A stretch of DNA of 49,681 bases from Thiocapsa sp. UBA6158 (GCF_002423035.1 NZ_DIUM01000062.1:12071-61751), one strand, 5' to 3'. Shown: positions 28,046 to 37,105, numbered from the stretch's first letter. Translations and numbers: made by a program. Notes: a model not told the origin generated them from the sequence alone.

Positions 28046-28841
28046 CACGACCCGAACCGGAGCGCTCGATCACGCCGAGGCCAGGCAAGACCGCGCGCGC
28101 ATTGGCCGTCGTGCGGGCCGCCAAGACATCGGGCGACTCGCCCCTGACCTCGGCCAACGCCTGCAAAACATCCGGTAAATACTCGGGGCTGTTGCGCTCG
28201 CCCCGATGCGCGGCGACCGTCATGTCCGGCGCATCCGTCTCGAGCACGATCGCCTCGGCCGGCAGCTCGGTCGCGAGACGGCGCAGACGCGAGGAGCGGG
28301 TAAAGGTCAACATCCCTCCGAAGCCGAGTCGGAAGCCCAGATCCAGATACTGCTGCGCCTGCTGGAGGCTCCCGTTGAAGGCATGCGCGATACCGCCCCT
28401 CACCCGCGCACGCCGCAGGGTCGTCAACATCTCCTCATGCGCCTTGCGCACATGCAGGAGGACCGGCAGATCCGCGTCCCGAGCGACCGACAACTGCGCT
28501 TCGAGCAGGATCTGCTGACCGGCTCGATCCAGCTCGGGCAGAAAATAGTCCAGACCGATCTCGCCGACCGCGAGCGGGCGATGCTCGGCGATCGCGCGCT
28601 CCAAGGCGGCAAGATCGGACTTACGGTGCCGGTCGAGATAGACCGGGTGCAGACCCAGCGCCGGATAGAGATCTTCCGCCGATGCACAGAGCGCGAGCAG
28701 ACCGCCCCAACCCTCCGAATGGATGGCCGGGATCACGATAGCGGCCACACCCGCCGAACGCGCCCGAGCCAACACCGCCGATCGATCGGCATCGAACTCG
28801 GCAACATCCAAATGACAGTGTGTGTCGATCATGAGTCGCAT
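28026..28841 (-). CDS. TatD-family metal-dependent nuclease
   Basis: TatD proteins are TIM-barrel phosphodiesterases acting as 3'-5' exonucleases or deoxyribonucleases. The 271-residue protein has the metal motif DTHCHLD at the start, AVGEIGLDYF, LPVLLHVRKAHEE and the C-terminal ETDAPDM. I start at ATG 28841 (MRLMIDTHCH), the common N-terminus; ATG 28832 is possible and the frame is open to 28883. Local context (photolyase, convergent) would fit DNA metabolism, but the specific role is unknown. Confidence 0.9.
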   Translation of the reverse strand: MRLMIDTHCHLDVAEFDADRSAVLARARSAGVAAIVIPAIHSEGWGGLLALCASAEDLYPALGLHPVYLDRHRKSDLAALERAIAEHRPLAVGEIGLDYFLPELDRAGQQILLEAQLSVARDADLPVLLHVRKAHEEMLTTLRRARVRGGIAHAFNGSLQQAQQYLDLGFRLGFGGMLTFTRSSRLRRLATELPAEAIVLETDAPDMTVAAHRGERNSPEYLPDVLQALAEVRGESPDVLAARTTANARAVLPGLGVIERSGSGRVSAPPI

Positions 28842-28948
28842 CCCGAACGTCATCGCCGTCTCGCGAGGCAAGTGCGCCGCCACCCTGACTGTACGCTAAA
28901 CAAATTCGCACCGACGGCCCTTTCAGGGCAGCGCAGTCGGGAGGATCA

Positions 28949-28963
28949 TTCACGGAAATCACC
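28949..28963 (-). repeat. GGYGATTTCCGTGAA satellite motif, copy a
   Basis: On the minus strand it reads GGTGATTTCCGTGAA and lies one base beyond the tail of element copy 4. The same motif recurs next to copy 6 (37106), near copy 8 (39515) and near 44741. Confidence 0.5.
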
Positions 28964-28964
28964 T

Positions 28965-29048
28965 TAAAGCGCGTCCGCTCAAACACCCGCAGATACGCGC
29001 AACACAGACCCACCGTCAGCCCGCGCATACCCCACCGGACGCGGTTTA
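28965..29048 (-). repeat. TRAACCGCG element copy 4 (head at NYN gene stop)
   Basis: 84 bp on the minus strand; head TAAACCGCGTCCGG at 29048, tail GACGCGCTTTA at 28965. It supplies the TAA stop of the NYN gene. Confidence 0.85.
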
Positions 29049-29786
29049 AGCAGCTGACTTCTGATCCCGCACGAACAACGCCTTGTGCGGTCCGCGCCCG
29101 ACCTGACGCTCCTCGATATCGAAGAGCTGGATCGCCTTGAGCAGTCCGCTGAGCTTGGCATAGCCGTAGTTGCGCGAGTCGAACTCGGGGCTGCGTTTGG
29201 CGATCGCCGAGCCGACGGCGCCGAGTCCCGCCCATCCGGTATCGTCCGCAGCACCGTCCAGGGCGGCACGCAGCAGGTTGACCAATTTGGCATCGCGCTG
29301 CAGATCCTTGCCGCTCTTGCGCGTCGTCGAATCGCCGGCCGCACCCTCGCGCAGCACCTCGGTGAAGACAAACTTGTCGCAGGCCGCGACGAAGGGCTCC
29401 GGTGTCTTCTGCTCGCCGAAGCCGTAGACCGTCATGCCGGACTCGCGCAGACGCGAGGCCAGTCGCGTGAAATCGCTGTCGCTCGAGACGATGCAGAAGC
29501 CGTCGAAGTTGCGCGAGTACAGCAGATCCATGGCATCGATCATCATGGCCCCGTCGGTCGCGTTCTTGCCCTTGGTGTAGCGAAACTGCTGCATGGGCTG
29601 GATCGAGTGACGCAGTAGGGTGTCCTTCCAGGACCCCAGATTGGGCAGGGTCCAATCACCGTAGATGCGCTTGACGTGGGCCGTGCCGTATTTGGCGACC
29701 TCGGCGAGAAGCCCCTCGACGATGCTCGCTTGGGCGTTGTCGGCATCGATGAGCACGGCGAGCTTGAGGTTGGCGTTGTCGGACAT
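29046..29786 (-). CDS. NYN-domain ribonuclease-like protein with C-terminal LOTUS/OST-HTH domain
   Basis: The 246-residue protein has an N-terminal NYN (PIN-like) nuclease domain with acidic metal residues (VLIDADNAQ, KNATDGAMMIDAMDLLYS, IVSSDSDFTRLA) and a C-terminal helical region (about 165-246: LVNLLRAALDG, GYAKLSGLLKAIQLFDIEE) of the LOTUS/OST-HTH type that binds RNA. Proteins of this form (LabA/MARF1-like) are predicted RNases. ATG 29786 has AGGA nine bases upstream. The next gene upstream encodes a DUF2058 protein, also thought to contact polynucleotides. The stop codon lies inside repeat copy 4. Confidence 0.88.
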   Translation of the reverse strand: MSDNANLKLAVLIDADNAQASIVEGLLAEVAKYGTAHVKRIYGDWTLPNLGSWKDTLLRHSIQPMQQFRYTKGKNATDGAMMIDAMDLLYSRNFDGFCIVSSDSDFTRLASRLRESGMTVYGFGEQKTPEPFVAACDKFVFTEVLREGAAGDSTTRKSGKDLQRDAKLVNLLRAALDGAADDTGWAGLGAVGSAIAKRSPEFDSRNYGYAKLSGLLKAIQLFDIEERQVGRGPHKALFVRDQKSAA

Positions 29787-29899
29787 CCGTGATCTTCCTG
29801 TCAATCGGTCTTTGAATTCAGTGGATTGCGATCACCTCGAATGAGTCTGCATCGCATGCTGCGCCTGATCGCATCATCGGCCGGCACCACCGGCGCCCG

Positions 29900-30442
29900 T
29901 CACCAGATGAGGTCGTCCGGGACCTGATAGTCGGCGTAGGGATCGTCCGCGTCCTTCTCATCGGTAGCCTTGTTGTGGACCAGGACCAGGCTCGCATCGC
30001 GCGCCGCCACCCGCACGGCGATCTCCGCGGGCACGACCTCGTAGAAGGCATCCTGTCGGACGACGGCCAGACTTCCCGCGACCAGCTTCGCGTGCTGCTC
30101 CTTGTTGACATAGATGCGTTTGAGCGTCGTGCCGTCGGTGAAATTGAACGCCAGATCGCCGCGATCACGCACCACCCGATGGGTATGCACGAGCTGGCGA
30201 ATCTCGTTCTCGGCGGCACGCAAGGCCGCCTCTTCCTGGCGGCGCAGATTAAGCTCGCGGTCGCGCTCGAGCTTCTCGCGACGGGCACGCTCGGCGGCCA
30301 GCCGGGCCTCGTTGTCGAGCGCCTTACTGCGCGGACCGGCGTGCTGCTTGGTCTTCTTGTGCTTGGTGGTCCGTGCCTGCTTGAGCTTCTGCTCGTCGAC
30401 CAAGCCGGCCTTGAGCAATTGGTCCTGCAACGAGTTGCCCAC
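29900..30442 (-). CDS. DUF2058 (YaiL-type) protein
   Basis: A basic, coiled-coil-rich 180-residue protein. It starts MGNSLQDQLLKAGLVDEQKLKQA, the DUF2058 signature, followed by a highly charged helix (about 40-85) and a C-terminal domain (about 90-170) with FNFTDGTTLKRIYVNKEQHAKLVAGSLAVV. The family is uncharacterised, sometimes annotated as a nucleoprotein/polynucleotide-associated enzyme. The start is GTG 30442 with GGAGAT upstream. It lies ~110 bp upstream of the NYN gene on the same strand and may be co-transcribed with it. Confidence 0.88.
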   Translation of the reverse strand: MGNSLQDQLLKAGLVDEQKLKQARTTKHKKTKQHAGPRSKALDNEARLAAERARREKLERDRELNLRRQEEAALRAAENEIRQLVHTHRVVRDRGDLAFNFTDGTTLKRIYVNKEQHAKLVAGSLAVVRQDAFYEVVPAEIAVRVAARDASLVLVHNKATDEKDADDPYADYQVPDDLIW

Positions 30443-30700
30443 GGTGTGGATCTCCGAAAAAGATGTCGCCGATCGCCGAGCAGACCCAAGTCCGCAAACC
30501 CTCGGCGGATATCCGAATGCCCGAACCAGACGACAGGATCCGACAGGCGCGCCCGCGACGCAAGCAGGGGAGTGGTTTCCACGAGCCGAGAGCGAGGGTT
30601 AGAATCGCGCGCGGCGCCGTTCCGCGATCGACCCGGCCGCTGTATGCTCGCGGACCACGTCTGGCCTCACCCCACTCTATCGATCCCCGGAGTCCTGCCC

Positions 30701-31216
30701 ATGTCCCGTTCCGCCCTCCTTGTCGCCCTTGCACTCTTCATCGGCGTGCCGACCCATGCCTTGGCCGCCGACGTGCTGGGCTATGTCGACATGCAAAAGG
30801 TCCTCGAGGAAAGCAAGCTGGGCAAGCGTCTTCAAGACCAGTTGCGTGAAGAGTTCGAGCCGCGTGGCCAGGAGATGGCCGCCGAGGAGCAGGAGATCCG
30901 CAAGCTCCAGCAGTCGCTCGAGCGCGATGGACCTCTGATGAGCGCCGACCAGGTCAGCAAGCAGGAGGCCGACGTGCAGAAGCGTATCGCGGCATTCCAG
31001 GAGAAGGCGAACGGCATCCAGCAGGAGATCATGAAGGTCCAGCAGGCAAAGAGCCGCGAGATTATCGGCCCGGCGCGCGACTCCATCAGCGCCGTCGCCA
31101 AGAAGAACAAGATCGGCATGGTCGTCGAGCCCGGGATGTCCGGGGTCCTCTATCTCGACGAAAAGCTTGATCTGACCGCCGAAGTCATCAAACACCTCGA
31201 CGCGAATACCAAGTAA
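30701..31216 (+). CDS. OmpH/Skp-family periplasmic chaperone-like protein
   Basis: The 171-residue protein has a Sec signal peptide (about 1-23, cleavage after ALA) followed by the OmpH pattern: VLGYVDMQKVLEESKLGKRLQDQLREEF, a long charged coiled coil (about 50-125) and a short C-terminal beta segment. Skp holds unfolded outer-membrane proteins. In most gammaproteobacteria skp sits between bamA and lpxD; here it is a stand-alone copy, so it is likely a paralogue. GGAG lies eight bases before ATG 30701. Confidence 0.87.
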   Translation: MSRSALLVALALFIGVPTHALAADVLGYVDMQKVLEESKLGKRLQDQLREEFEPRGQEMAAEEQEIRKLQQSLERDGPLMSADQVSKQEADVQKRIAAFQEKANGIQQEIMKVQQAKSREIIGPARDSISAVAKKNKIGMVVEPGMSGVLYLDEKLDLTAEVIKHLDANTK

Positions 31217-31406
31217 GGCGACAGTCAAGCAGACCGTCCGGCGTGAACGGGCTATGTCGGACCCATGACGCTGCGGTATCATTTCGGAACATCGAGCCGG
31301 GATCGCCGCCGCGCCTACACCCGGCGAGCCGGACCCGCCCCGACCACACACGAGCGCCGGCGCGACCACTGCGCGGGTTATTGCACCTTTTTGAGGAACC
31401 GACACA

Positions 31407-31643
31407 ATGCTTGGCGAATCGCACGACCTGCTTCACGAGTTCCCCGATCTCGAAGCGAAGATCTCCGCGCTACGCTCGGACAGCGCCGAGTTCGCGCAAA
31501 TGATGGACGACTACGACACACTCGACGCCCGGGTACGCGACCTCGAAGAACTGGGGACACCCGTCGCCGACGAGACCATCGAGGAGCTCAAGAAGAAACG
31601 CCTGGTTCTGAAGGATAAGCTCTACGCCATTCTGCGTTCCTGA
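31407..31643 (+). CDS. YdcH-family small protein (DUF465)
   Basis: A 78-residue, highly charged, all-helical protein: FPDLEAKISALRSDSAEFAQMMDDYDTLD and a C-terminal EELKKKRLVLKDKLYAILR, which is the DUF465/YdcH pattern. Function unknown. A GAGGA ribosome-binding site lies nine bases before the ATG. It probably forms an antiparallel coiled coil. Confidence 0.88.
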   Translation: MLGESHDLLHEFPDLEAKISALRSDSAEFAQMMDDYDTLDARVRDLEELGTPVADETIEELKKKRLVLKDKLYAILRS

Positions 31644-31894
31644 GGGCTGACCGGGTTGCCGACACCGCCCCTTGATCCGGGTTTCTCGTGCGCCGGCAAC
31701 CCGACCCGAGAGGCCCCTTCGCCGGGACGAGAGAGGTCTCGCGCTTACCCATAGTTCCTGCATGGATCGGCCGACAATCGCGGCCGGGATCCCTTACGAG
31801 TGTCTCGATCGGGTCTCTATCGAGTCCTGGACAACCCCGACACCAGATGAAACCATGCGCGGACATCGAGCCCCGACCGCGTGATCCAGACCCC

Positions 31895-32527
31895 GTGCAA
31901 TATCGAATCATCCCCGTCACCGCCTTTCAGCAGAACACCACCCTGCTCTGGTGCGAGCGCACCCGAGCCGCCGTCATCGTCGATCCGGGCGGCGAGGCCA
32001 ATCGCATCCTCGCGCAGGTCGCAGCGCTCGAGCTGAAGCCCGAATACGTTCTGCTCACCCACGGCCACCTCGACCACGTCGGCGCCAGCGCCGAGGTCTC
32101 GCGCCGACTCGGCATCCCGATCTGGGGCCCACACCCGGACGACGCCTTCTGGCTCAACGCCTTGGCCGAGCAGTGCGAGATGTTCGGCTTTCCGCCCGTG
32201 ACCGCCTTCGAGCCCGACCGCTGGCTCCGCGCGGGCGAGCGTATCGCCGTCGGCGAGGAGACCCTCGAGGTTCTGCACTGCCCCGGTCACACGCCGGGCC
32301 ATCTCGTCTTCTTCGACGCAAACGACAAGCTCGCACAGGTCGGCGACGTCCTCTTCAAGGGCTCGATCGGACGCACTGACTTTCCGCGCGGAAACCATCG
32401 CCAGCTCCTCGACTCCATCCGGGAGCGACTCTTTCCGCTCGGAGACGATGTACGCTTCATCCCCGGACACGGCCCCATGTCGACCTTGGGCGAGGAGCGA
32501 CGCACCAACCCTTTCGTTCGCGAATAA
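31895..32527 (+). CDS. Metallo-beta-lactamase-fold hydrolase (YcbL type)
   Basis: A 210-residue glyoxalase-II-like hydrolase with the di-metal motif THGHLDH, the CPGHTPGH second-site histidine, GDVLFKGSIGRTDFPRGN and FIPGHGPMSTLG. It aligns with E. coli YcbL along its whole length, including the YRIIPVTAFQQNT N-terminus. I use the GTG at 31895 because that alignment starts there; ATG 31847 gives 16 extra residues and neither has a strong ribosome-binding site. The likely activity is on glutathione or other thioesters. Confidence 0.85.
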   Translation: MQYRIIPVTAFQQNTTLLWCERTRAAVIVDPGGEANRILAQVAALELKPEYVLLTHGHLDHVGASAEVSRRLGIPIWGPHPDDAFWLNALAEQCEMFGFPPVTAFEPDRWLRAGERIAVGEETLEVLHCPGHTPGHLVFFDANDKLAQVGDVLFKGSIGRTDFPRGNHRQLLDSIRERLFPLGDDVRFIPGHGPMSTLGEERRTNPFVRE

Positions 32528-32582
32528 GCGTTCGCCGAGCAACGTCCGCAACCGGGCAACCGCCCGCGGAAGGAACGGCATC

Positions 32583-33443
32583 ATGCGAAAATCAAGCATC
32601 CCGACGCCGACACCGGGCCGGAAAAGCAGTCCGCCGCGCAGCCGCTCGCTGCGCAACCCGCAGGCCGAGCCGCCGGATGCGCCGCCGCGAAACGCGCTCA
32701 AGCGCACCAAGAAGGCCCATTTTCTCGAACCCTACCGACTCTCCGAGTCCGGGCGCGCCGCACTGCTCGCGTGCCTGACCGAACAGGCCGTCGGCGATCC
32801 GGAAAGCCGCGAACTGTTCGCCGCCGCCGTCGAATACGGCATCGCGAGCTGTCGTGCATCCACGAAGGAAACCCGCGCCCCCGCGCAACCAGCGGTCGCA
32901 TCCGAGCCGCACGCACGCCCGAGCGCGCAGCCGGCTGCAAACCCGGCCGCCGAGCCGACCCCGAATCCAAGCGCCCCGCACTCGATCCTCGCGGAGACGG
33001 CGCGTCTGCTCGTCCGGGAGATCGGAGTGCTCGACAACCGATCCCGCGAGGCGATCACCGGCCGGCTGCGCGCCTCCGATCCCTTCGACCGAGTCCATGA
33101 CCAAGCCTATCTGGACGCGGTCTGTCGCGAGGTCGAGCGCATCGCCGAGGCCGCCTCCGTCCTCCTCGCCGCACCGCCCTTACCGCCGCCCGTTTCCCTG
33201 CCTGAATCTCCCGCCGCAGCCACGCCCGCACCGGCGGCCGCACATCCGGACGACCCGATCGGCGAGACCGCGCGTCGCCTCGTTCGGCGCATCGCCGACG
33301 CCTACGAGGCATGCTTCGAGACCAAGGCCGAGACCGGCGCCGGAGACCCCTTCATCCCGATCTTGCGGCTCATCGCCGCGGAAGCCGGGATCGCACTGCC
33401 TGCGCAGGACGCCCGTCTTCTCGCTGTTCTGCCGCAGCCCTGA
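32583..33443 (+). CDS. Hypothetical protein with duplicated ETARxLVRxI helical motif
   Basis: I do not recognise this 286-residue protein. The N-terminus (1-45) is basic and Ser/Pro/Arg-rich. Three short helical blocks follow, joined by Ala/Pro-rich linkers: about 50-90 (YRLSESGRAALLACLTEQ), about 135-200 (LAETARLLVREIG) and about 235-280 (IGETARRLVRRIA). The last two share the ETAR-x-LVR-x-I pattern and look like diverged copies. AAGGA lies eight bases before ATG 32583. No signal peptide or membrane segment. The stop is five bases before repeat copy 5. Confidence 0.7.
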   Translation: MRKSSIPTPTPGRKSSPPRSRSLRNPQAEPPDAPPRNALKRTKKAHFLEPYRLSESGRAALLACLTEQAVGDPESRELFAAAVEYGIASCRASTKETRAPAQPAVASEPHARPSAQPAANPAAEPTPNPSAPHSILAETARLLVREIGVLDNRSREAITGRLRASDPFDRVHDQAYLDAVCREVERIAEAASVLLAAPPLPPPVSLPESPAAATPAPAAAHPDDPIGETARRLVRRIADAYEACFETKAETGAGDPFIPILRLIAAEAGIALPAQDARLLAVLPQP

Positions 33444-33447
33444 CGCC

Positions 33448-33533
33448 TAAACCGCGCCCGGTGCGGTATGCGATGTTTATTGGATGGGATCGGCCCCGGC
33501 AGTTTTGACGACCGCTGGGGATGGCGCGGTTTA
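33448..33533 (+). repeat. TRAACCGCG element copy 5
   Basis: 86 bp, head TAAACCGCGCCCGGTGCGGT, tail GGCGCGGTTTA. It begins five bases after the stop of the hypothetical gene in sense orientation. It is clearly homologous over its whole length to copy 11, including GGATGGGATCGGCCCCGGCA in the middle. Confidence 0.9.
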
Positions 33534-33634
33534 GTCGCTTCACTCGGTCGTCTCGCCGTTCACAGTCGTCGGGCCGTTCGGCCGCGTTTCTGAGTACAAT
33601 GGTCGGTCCGTGGGCAACGGTTGGCGAGTATCAC

Positions 33635-36511
33635 ATGCTATTCGAGCGCTTTCTCAAGAAAAAACGACAAGATACACACAAGGAGGAAGACCAGGAGGTT
33701 CTGGCCGAACGCGCCCGCAATCATGAAGACCCTGCGGTTCGGCGCGAGGCCACCCGCAGACTGGTCGGGCTGTCCCATCTTCGCCTCATCTTCGCCGAAG
33801 ACACCGACGCCGGCGTGCGCGAGATCGCCGCCGCACGCTATCGGCACCTTCTGTGCGGGACCCAGCCGGCCGAGCTCACACCTGACGGTGTGAGCCTCGA
33901 TGCGCGGGTCGCGGAGCTGTCGCACGTCGATGACGCGCGCATCCTCGAGCAGGTCGCCATCCAAGGGCTGGCCCACGAGGTGCGTCGCGCCGCGATCGAG
34001 CGGCTGCAGTCTCCCGAGGTGCTCGCACTCTGCGCTGTACAGGATCCGCTCGCCGCCAACCGCGGCGCCGCCGTGGAGCGCATCGAGACCAAGGACGCGC
34101 TCGAGCAGGTCGTGCGCCAGATCGGCAAGCGCGACAAGAACGTCTACCGCAGCGCACGCGAGAAGCTGCGCCTGATCGCCGAGCGCGAAGAGCGCCCGCT
34201 GCGCGTGCGTGCACTCTGCGAAGAGCTCTGCCAGAAGGCCGAGCGTCTCGGTCGGCTCGAGCAATGGAATCAGGATCGCGCCATCCTCGATCTTCTCGAT
34301 CGCCAATGGGCCGAGATCCGAGACGAGGTCGAGCCGGACGGGCGCACGCGTTACGAAGGCGCACGCGAGCGCTTCATCCAGGCCTACCGCGGTCACGCAC
34401 GCGAGACCGCCGCCCGAGTCGCCGCCGAAGAGGCCCACGAGTCGCTGCATGCCGAACGCCTCGCCCTCCTCGACACCTTGTCCGAGGCACCGGCGCTGAG
34501 CACCGAGCAAGAGATTCGCGCCTTGTGCGAACGGGTCTCGACCGCCTGGGACGCCCTCGACGCCCTCCCGCCGCAGCGCCAGAGACCCCTCGACCAGCGC
34601 TATCGCACGCTGATGGACGCGGCCGACGCCGCGCGCACCACCCTGGTCGATCAGCGCAAGCGTCTATCGCAGCTGCACAAGTCGAGCAATCGGGCACAGA
34701 AGCTCCTCGACGAGCCCAAGCCGCTCGATCTGCGCGCGACCAAGACCTTCATCGAGCAGGCGCGCGCACTCGCCGCCGAACTCCCCGCGACCGCCGAGAC
34801 CCAAGCCGTCCTCGCGCTCCTCGAGCGTCTCGAGGTGCGCACCAAGACCCAGCGCAAGAACGCCGAGCACCGTCTGAAGCAGCTTCCCGAAAAACTCGCC
34901 GAGCTGAAGAAACACCTCGCCGACGGCGAGCTGAAGAAGGCCGACCCGCTCTTTCAAAGCCTGCGTGCCGGTCTGGATCTGGTCGAGGCCAGCGCCTTGC
35001 CCAAGGGCGCCACCGAGGAGATCGCCGCTCGCCTGCATCTGCTCGCGCCGCGCCTGCGCGACCTTCAACACTGGCGTCGCTGGGGTGCCGATCAGCATCG
35101 CGACGGCCTCTGCGAGGAGATGGAGCAGCTCATCGAAGCCGACCTGCCCCTGCAAGCCCTGAGCGAGCGACTCCACACCATGCGCCTGGACTGGAAGGGC
35201 CTGGAGAAGACCGGGCCGCGCGCCAGCCCCGCCGTCGCCGAGCGTTTCCACAAGGCGTGCGACGCCGTTCAAGAGCGCTGTCGCCCCTACCTCGACGCCC
35301 AAGCGGCCGAGCGCGAGGCCAATCGTGCCGCGCGCGAGTCCGTCTGCGACCAGATCGAAGACTTCCTCTCCAAGGTCGACTGGGAGCGCATCGACTGGAA
35401 ACGCGTCCTGCGCGCCGAGCGCGAGACCCGCCACACCTGGGCCTCCATCGGACCGGTGGACCCGCGCCACTTCAAGGCGCTCGAAGGGCGCTTCCGCCAA
35501 GCGCTCAAACAGCTCGATCGCCGCCTGGACGGCGAGCGCAAACGCAATCAGGCGATGAAGCACGCGCTGATCGCCAAGGTCGAAGCCTTGGTCGAGGAGA
35601 CTGATCTGGACGCCGCCATCGAGCAGACCAAGGCACTCCAACGCGAGTGGCACACCACCGTGCCGGCACGCCACAAGGACGAGAACAAGCTCTGGCAGAC
35701 CTTCCGCAGCGCGTGCGACGCCATCTTCGAGCGTCGCGCCGCATTGCACCAGGCACACGCCAACGAGATGAAGGAGCATCTCGCCACGCGCGAGAGCATC
35801 TGCACCGACGCCCTCGCACTCGCCCGAGCCGAGCACGATCCGAAACGACTGCGCGCCGAGCTGCGCGAGCTCGAGCGGCGCTGGGACGATGCCCAGTCCC
35901 TGCCCATCCCGCGTCAAAGCGCCGGCCCGCTCAACGAACGCTGGCGCGAGACCCGCGAGGCGCTCAAGCGGCACATCAGCGACTGCGAGGACCAACAGCG
36001 TCGAGACGCATTCGATCTGCTGCAAGGCCAAGCCGCACTGTGCGAGCGCCTCGAGCTCGGACTCCTCGGAGAAACCGACGCCCCGCTCGACCCCGAAGCG
36101 GCCGAGCAGGCCTGGGCGGATCTCCCGCAGCAACAAGACGACGAGATCCAGCGGGCCATCGCAGCGCGCTTCGCGTCCGCACTCGCCGCCGCCCGCGACC
36201 CCGAGCAGATCGCCGTGCTGCGTCGCCGCTACGACGCCAACGCCGCGCGCCTGAGCCAACTCTGTCTGCAGCTCGAAATCCTCACCGGTGTCGAAACCCC
36301 GCCCGAGCTCGCCCAACAGCGCCTGGAGTTCCAAGTCGCACGTCTGACGGAGCGCATGGTCGACGGCGAGGAGGACCCACTGCAAGGCAGCGCAAGACTC
36401 CTCAAAGAGTGGTATCTCTGCGGCCCCGCGCCGCGCTCCGCCGGTCTCGACAGCCGCTTCGAGCGCATCCGCCAAGCCCTCGCCCGAGAGCCCGGCGCGG
36501 CGACGGCCTGA
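33635..36511 (+). CDS. Large DUF349 repeat protein
   Basis: A 958-residue, strongly charged, almost entirely helical cytoplasmic protein. An N-terminal part (about 1-180) resembles HEAT-like repeats (HEDPAVRREATRRL, DTDAGVREIAAARYRHL), followed by DUF349-type repeats marked by W-residues in the pattern W-x-x-x-G (for example DWKGLEKTGP, TWASIGPVDP, EWHTTVPARH). Family members in gammaproteobacteria are 600-1000 aa; the role is unknown. ATG 33635 (MLFERFLKKKR) is the likely start; the upstream open frame runs back into repeat copy 5. It may be co-transcribed with the LexA-like gene 38 bp downstream. Confidence 0.85.
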   Translation: MLFERFLKKKRQDTHKEEDQEVLAERARNHEDPAVRREATRRLVGLSHLRLIFAEDTDAGVREIAAARYRHLLCGTQPAELTPDGVSLDARVAELSHVDDARILEQVAIQGLAHEVRRAAIERLQSPEVLALCAVQDPLAANRGAAVERIETKDALEQVVRQIGKRDKNVYRSAREKLRLIAEREERPLRVRALCEELCQKAERLGRLEQWNQDRAILDLLDRQWAEIRDEVEPDGRTRYEGARERFIQAYRGHARETAARVAAEEAHESLHAERLALLDTLSEAPALSTEQEIRALCERVSTAWDALDALPPQRQRPLDQRYRTLMDAADAARTTLVDQRKRLSQLHKSSNRAQKLLDEPKPLDLRATKTFIEQARALAAELPATAETQAVLALLERLEVRTKTQRKNAEHRLKQLPEKLAELKKHLADGELKKADPLFQSLRAGLDLVEASALPKGATEEIAARLHLLAPRLRDLQHWRRWGADQHRDGLCEEMEQLIEADLPLQALSERLHTMRLDWKGLEKTGPRASPAVAERFHKACDAVQERCRPYLDAQAAEREANRAARESVCDQIEDFLSKVDWERIDWKRVLRAERETRHTWASIGPVDPRHFKALEGRFRQALKQLDRRLDGERKRNQAMKHALIAKVEALVEETDLDAAIEQTKALQREWHTTVPARHKDENKLWQTFRSACDAIFERRAALHQAHANEMKEHLATRESICTDALALARAEHDPKRLRAELRELERRWDDAQSLPIPRQSAGPLNERWRETREALKRHISDCEDQQRRDAFDLLQGQAALCERLELGLLGETDAPLDPEAAEQAWADLPQQQDDEIQRAIAARFASALAAARDPEQIAVLRRRYDANAARLSQLCLQLEILTGVETPPELAQQRLEFQVARLTERMVDGEEDPLQGSARLLKEWYLCGPAPRSAGLDSRFERIRQALAREPGAATA

Positions 36512-36549
36512 CACGACCGCGCAGCGGCCGAGACGCAGAATCCGCCCGG

Positions 36550-37023
36550 ATGCACTCGATGGATGACTCCGACTCACCACTCTACAAACGCCGGCACCGC
36601 ACCTGGAACCCGGCGCTCGACCCGCGCAATCCAAGCGAAGACCCCGGAGTGGAGCTGCCCCTGCTCGGCTGCGTCAGCGCCGGAGCGCCGATCGAGTCTC
36701 TCGAAGACCCCGAGACCATCGTCGTCCCCACGGACCTGACACGCCCCGGGGCCTACGCCTTGCGCGTGCGCGGCGAATCCATGGTCGAAGACGGCATCCA
36801 CGACGGCGACATCGTCATCGTCGACCCTCGTCCTACAGCCGAAACCGGGACAACCGTCGTGGCACGCATCGACGGCGAACGCGTCACCCTCAAACGCTTC
36901 TATGCCGAAAACGACCGCATCCGCCTCCAGCCCGCCAATCCCGACATGGATCCACTGATTCTGGACGACGGCGACATCGAGATCCTCGGCGTCGTCTCGG
37001 GCGTGGTGCTCATGTCGGCTTAA
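36550..37023 (+). CDS. LexA-like S24 serine-lysine autoprotease without DNA-binding domain
   Basis: The 157-residue protein matches the C-terminal half of LexA: cleavage-site Ala44-Gly45 in CVSAGAP, the catalytic Ser77 in RGESM and Lys115 in VTLKRF, with a Ser-Lys spacing of 38 as in LexA (37). The N-terminal winged helix that binds DNA is absent; only about 35 polar residues precede the S24 fold. It could be a UmuD-like translesion-synthesis subunit, a decoy that dimerises with LexA, or a signal-dependent protease. UmuD would normally be followed by umuC, which is missing. The TAA stop is the head of repeat copy 6. Confidence 0.85.
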   Translation: MHSMDDSDSPLYKRRHRTWNPALDPRNPSEDPGVELPLLGCVSAGAPIESLEDPETIVVPTDLTRPGAYALRVRGESMVEDGIHDGDIVIVDPRPTAETGTTVVARIDGERVTLKRFYAENDRIRLQPANPDMDPLILDDGDIEILGVVSGVVLMSA

Positions 37024-37105
37024 ACCGCGTCCAGAGCGACATGCGTAATCTTAAGGTTGTATTCGGCCTTGGGGATTTCACCAACCTCGGTGGAGACGCG
37101 GTTTA
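37021..37105 (+). repeat. TRAACCGCG element copy 6 (head at LexA-like stop)
   Basis: 85 bp, head TAAACCGCGTCCAGAGCGAC, tail GACGCGGTTTA with perfect 11-bp terminal inverted repeats. Its first 27 bases are identical to copy 10. It provides the TAA stop of the LexA-like gene. Confidence 0.92.
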
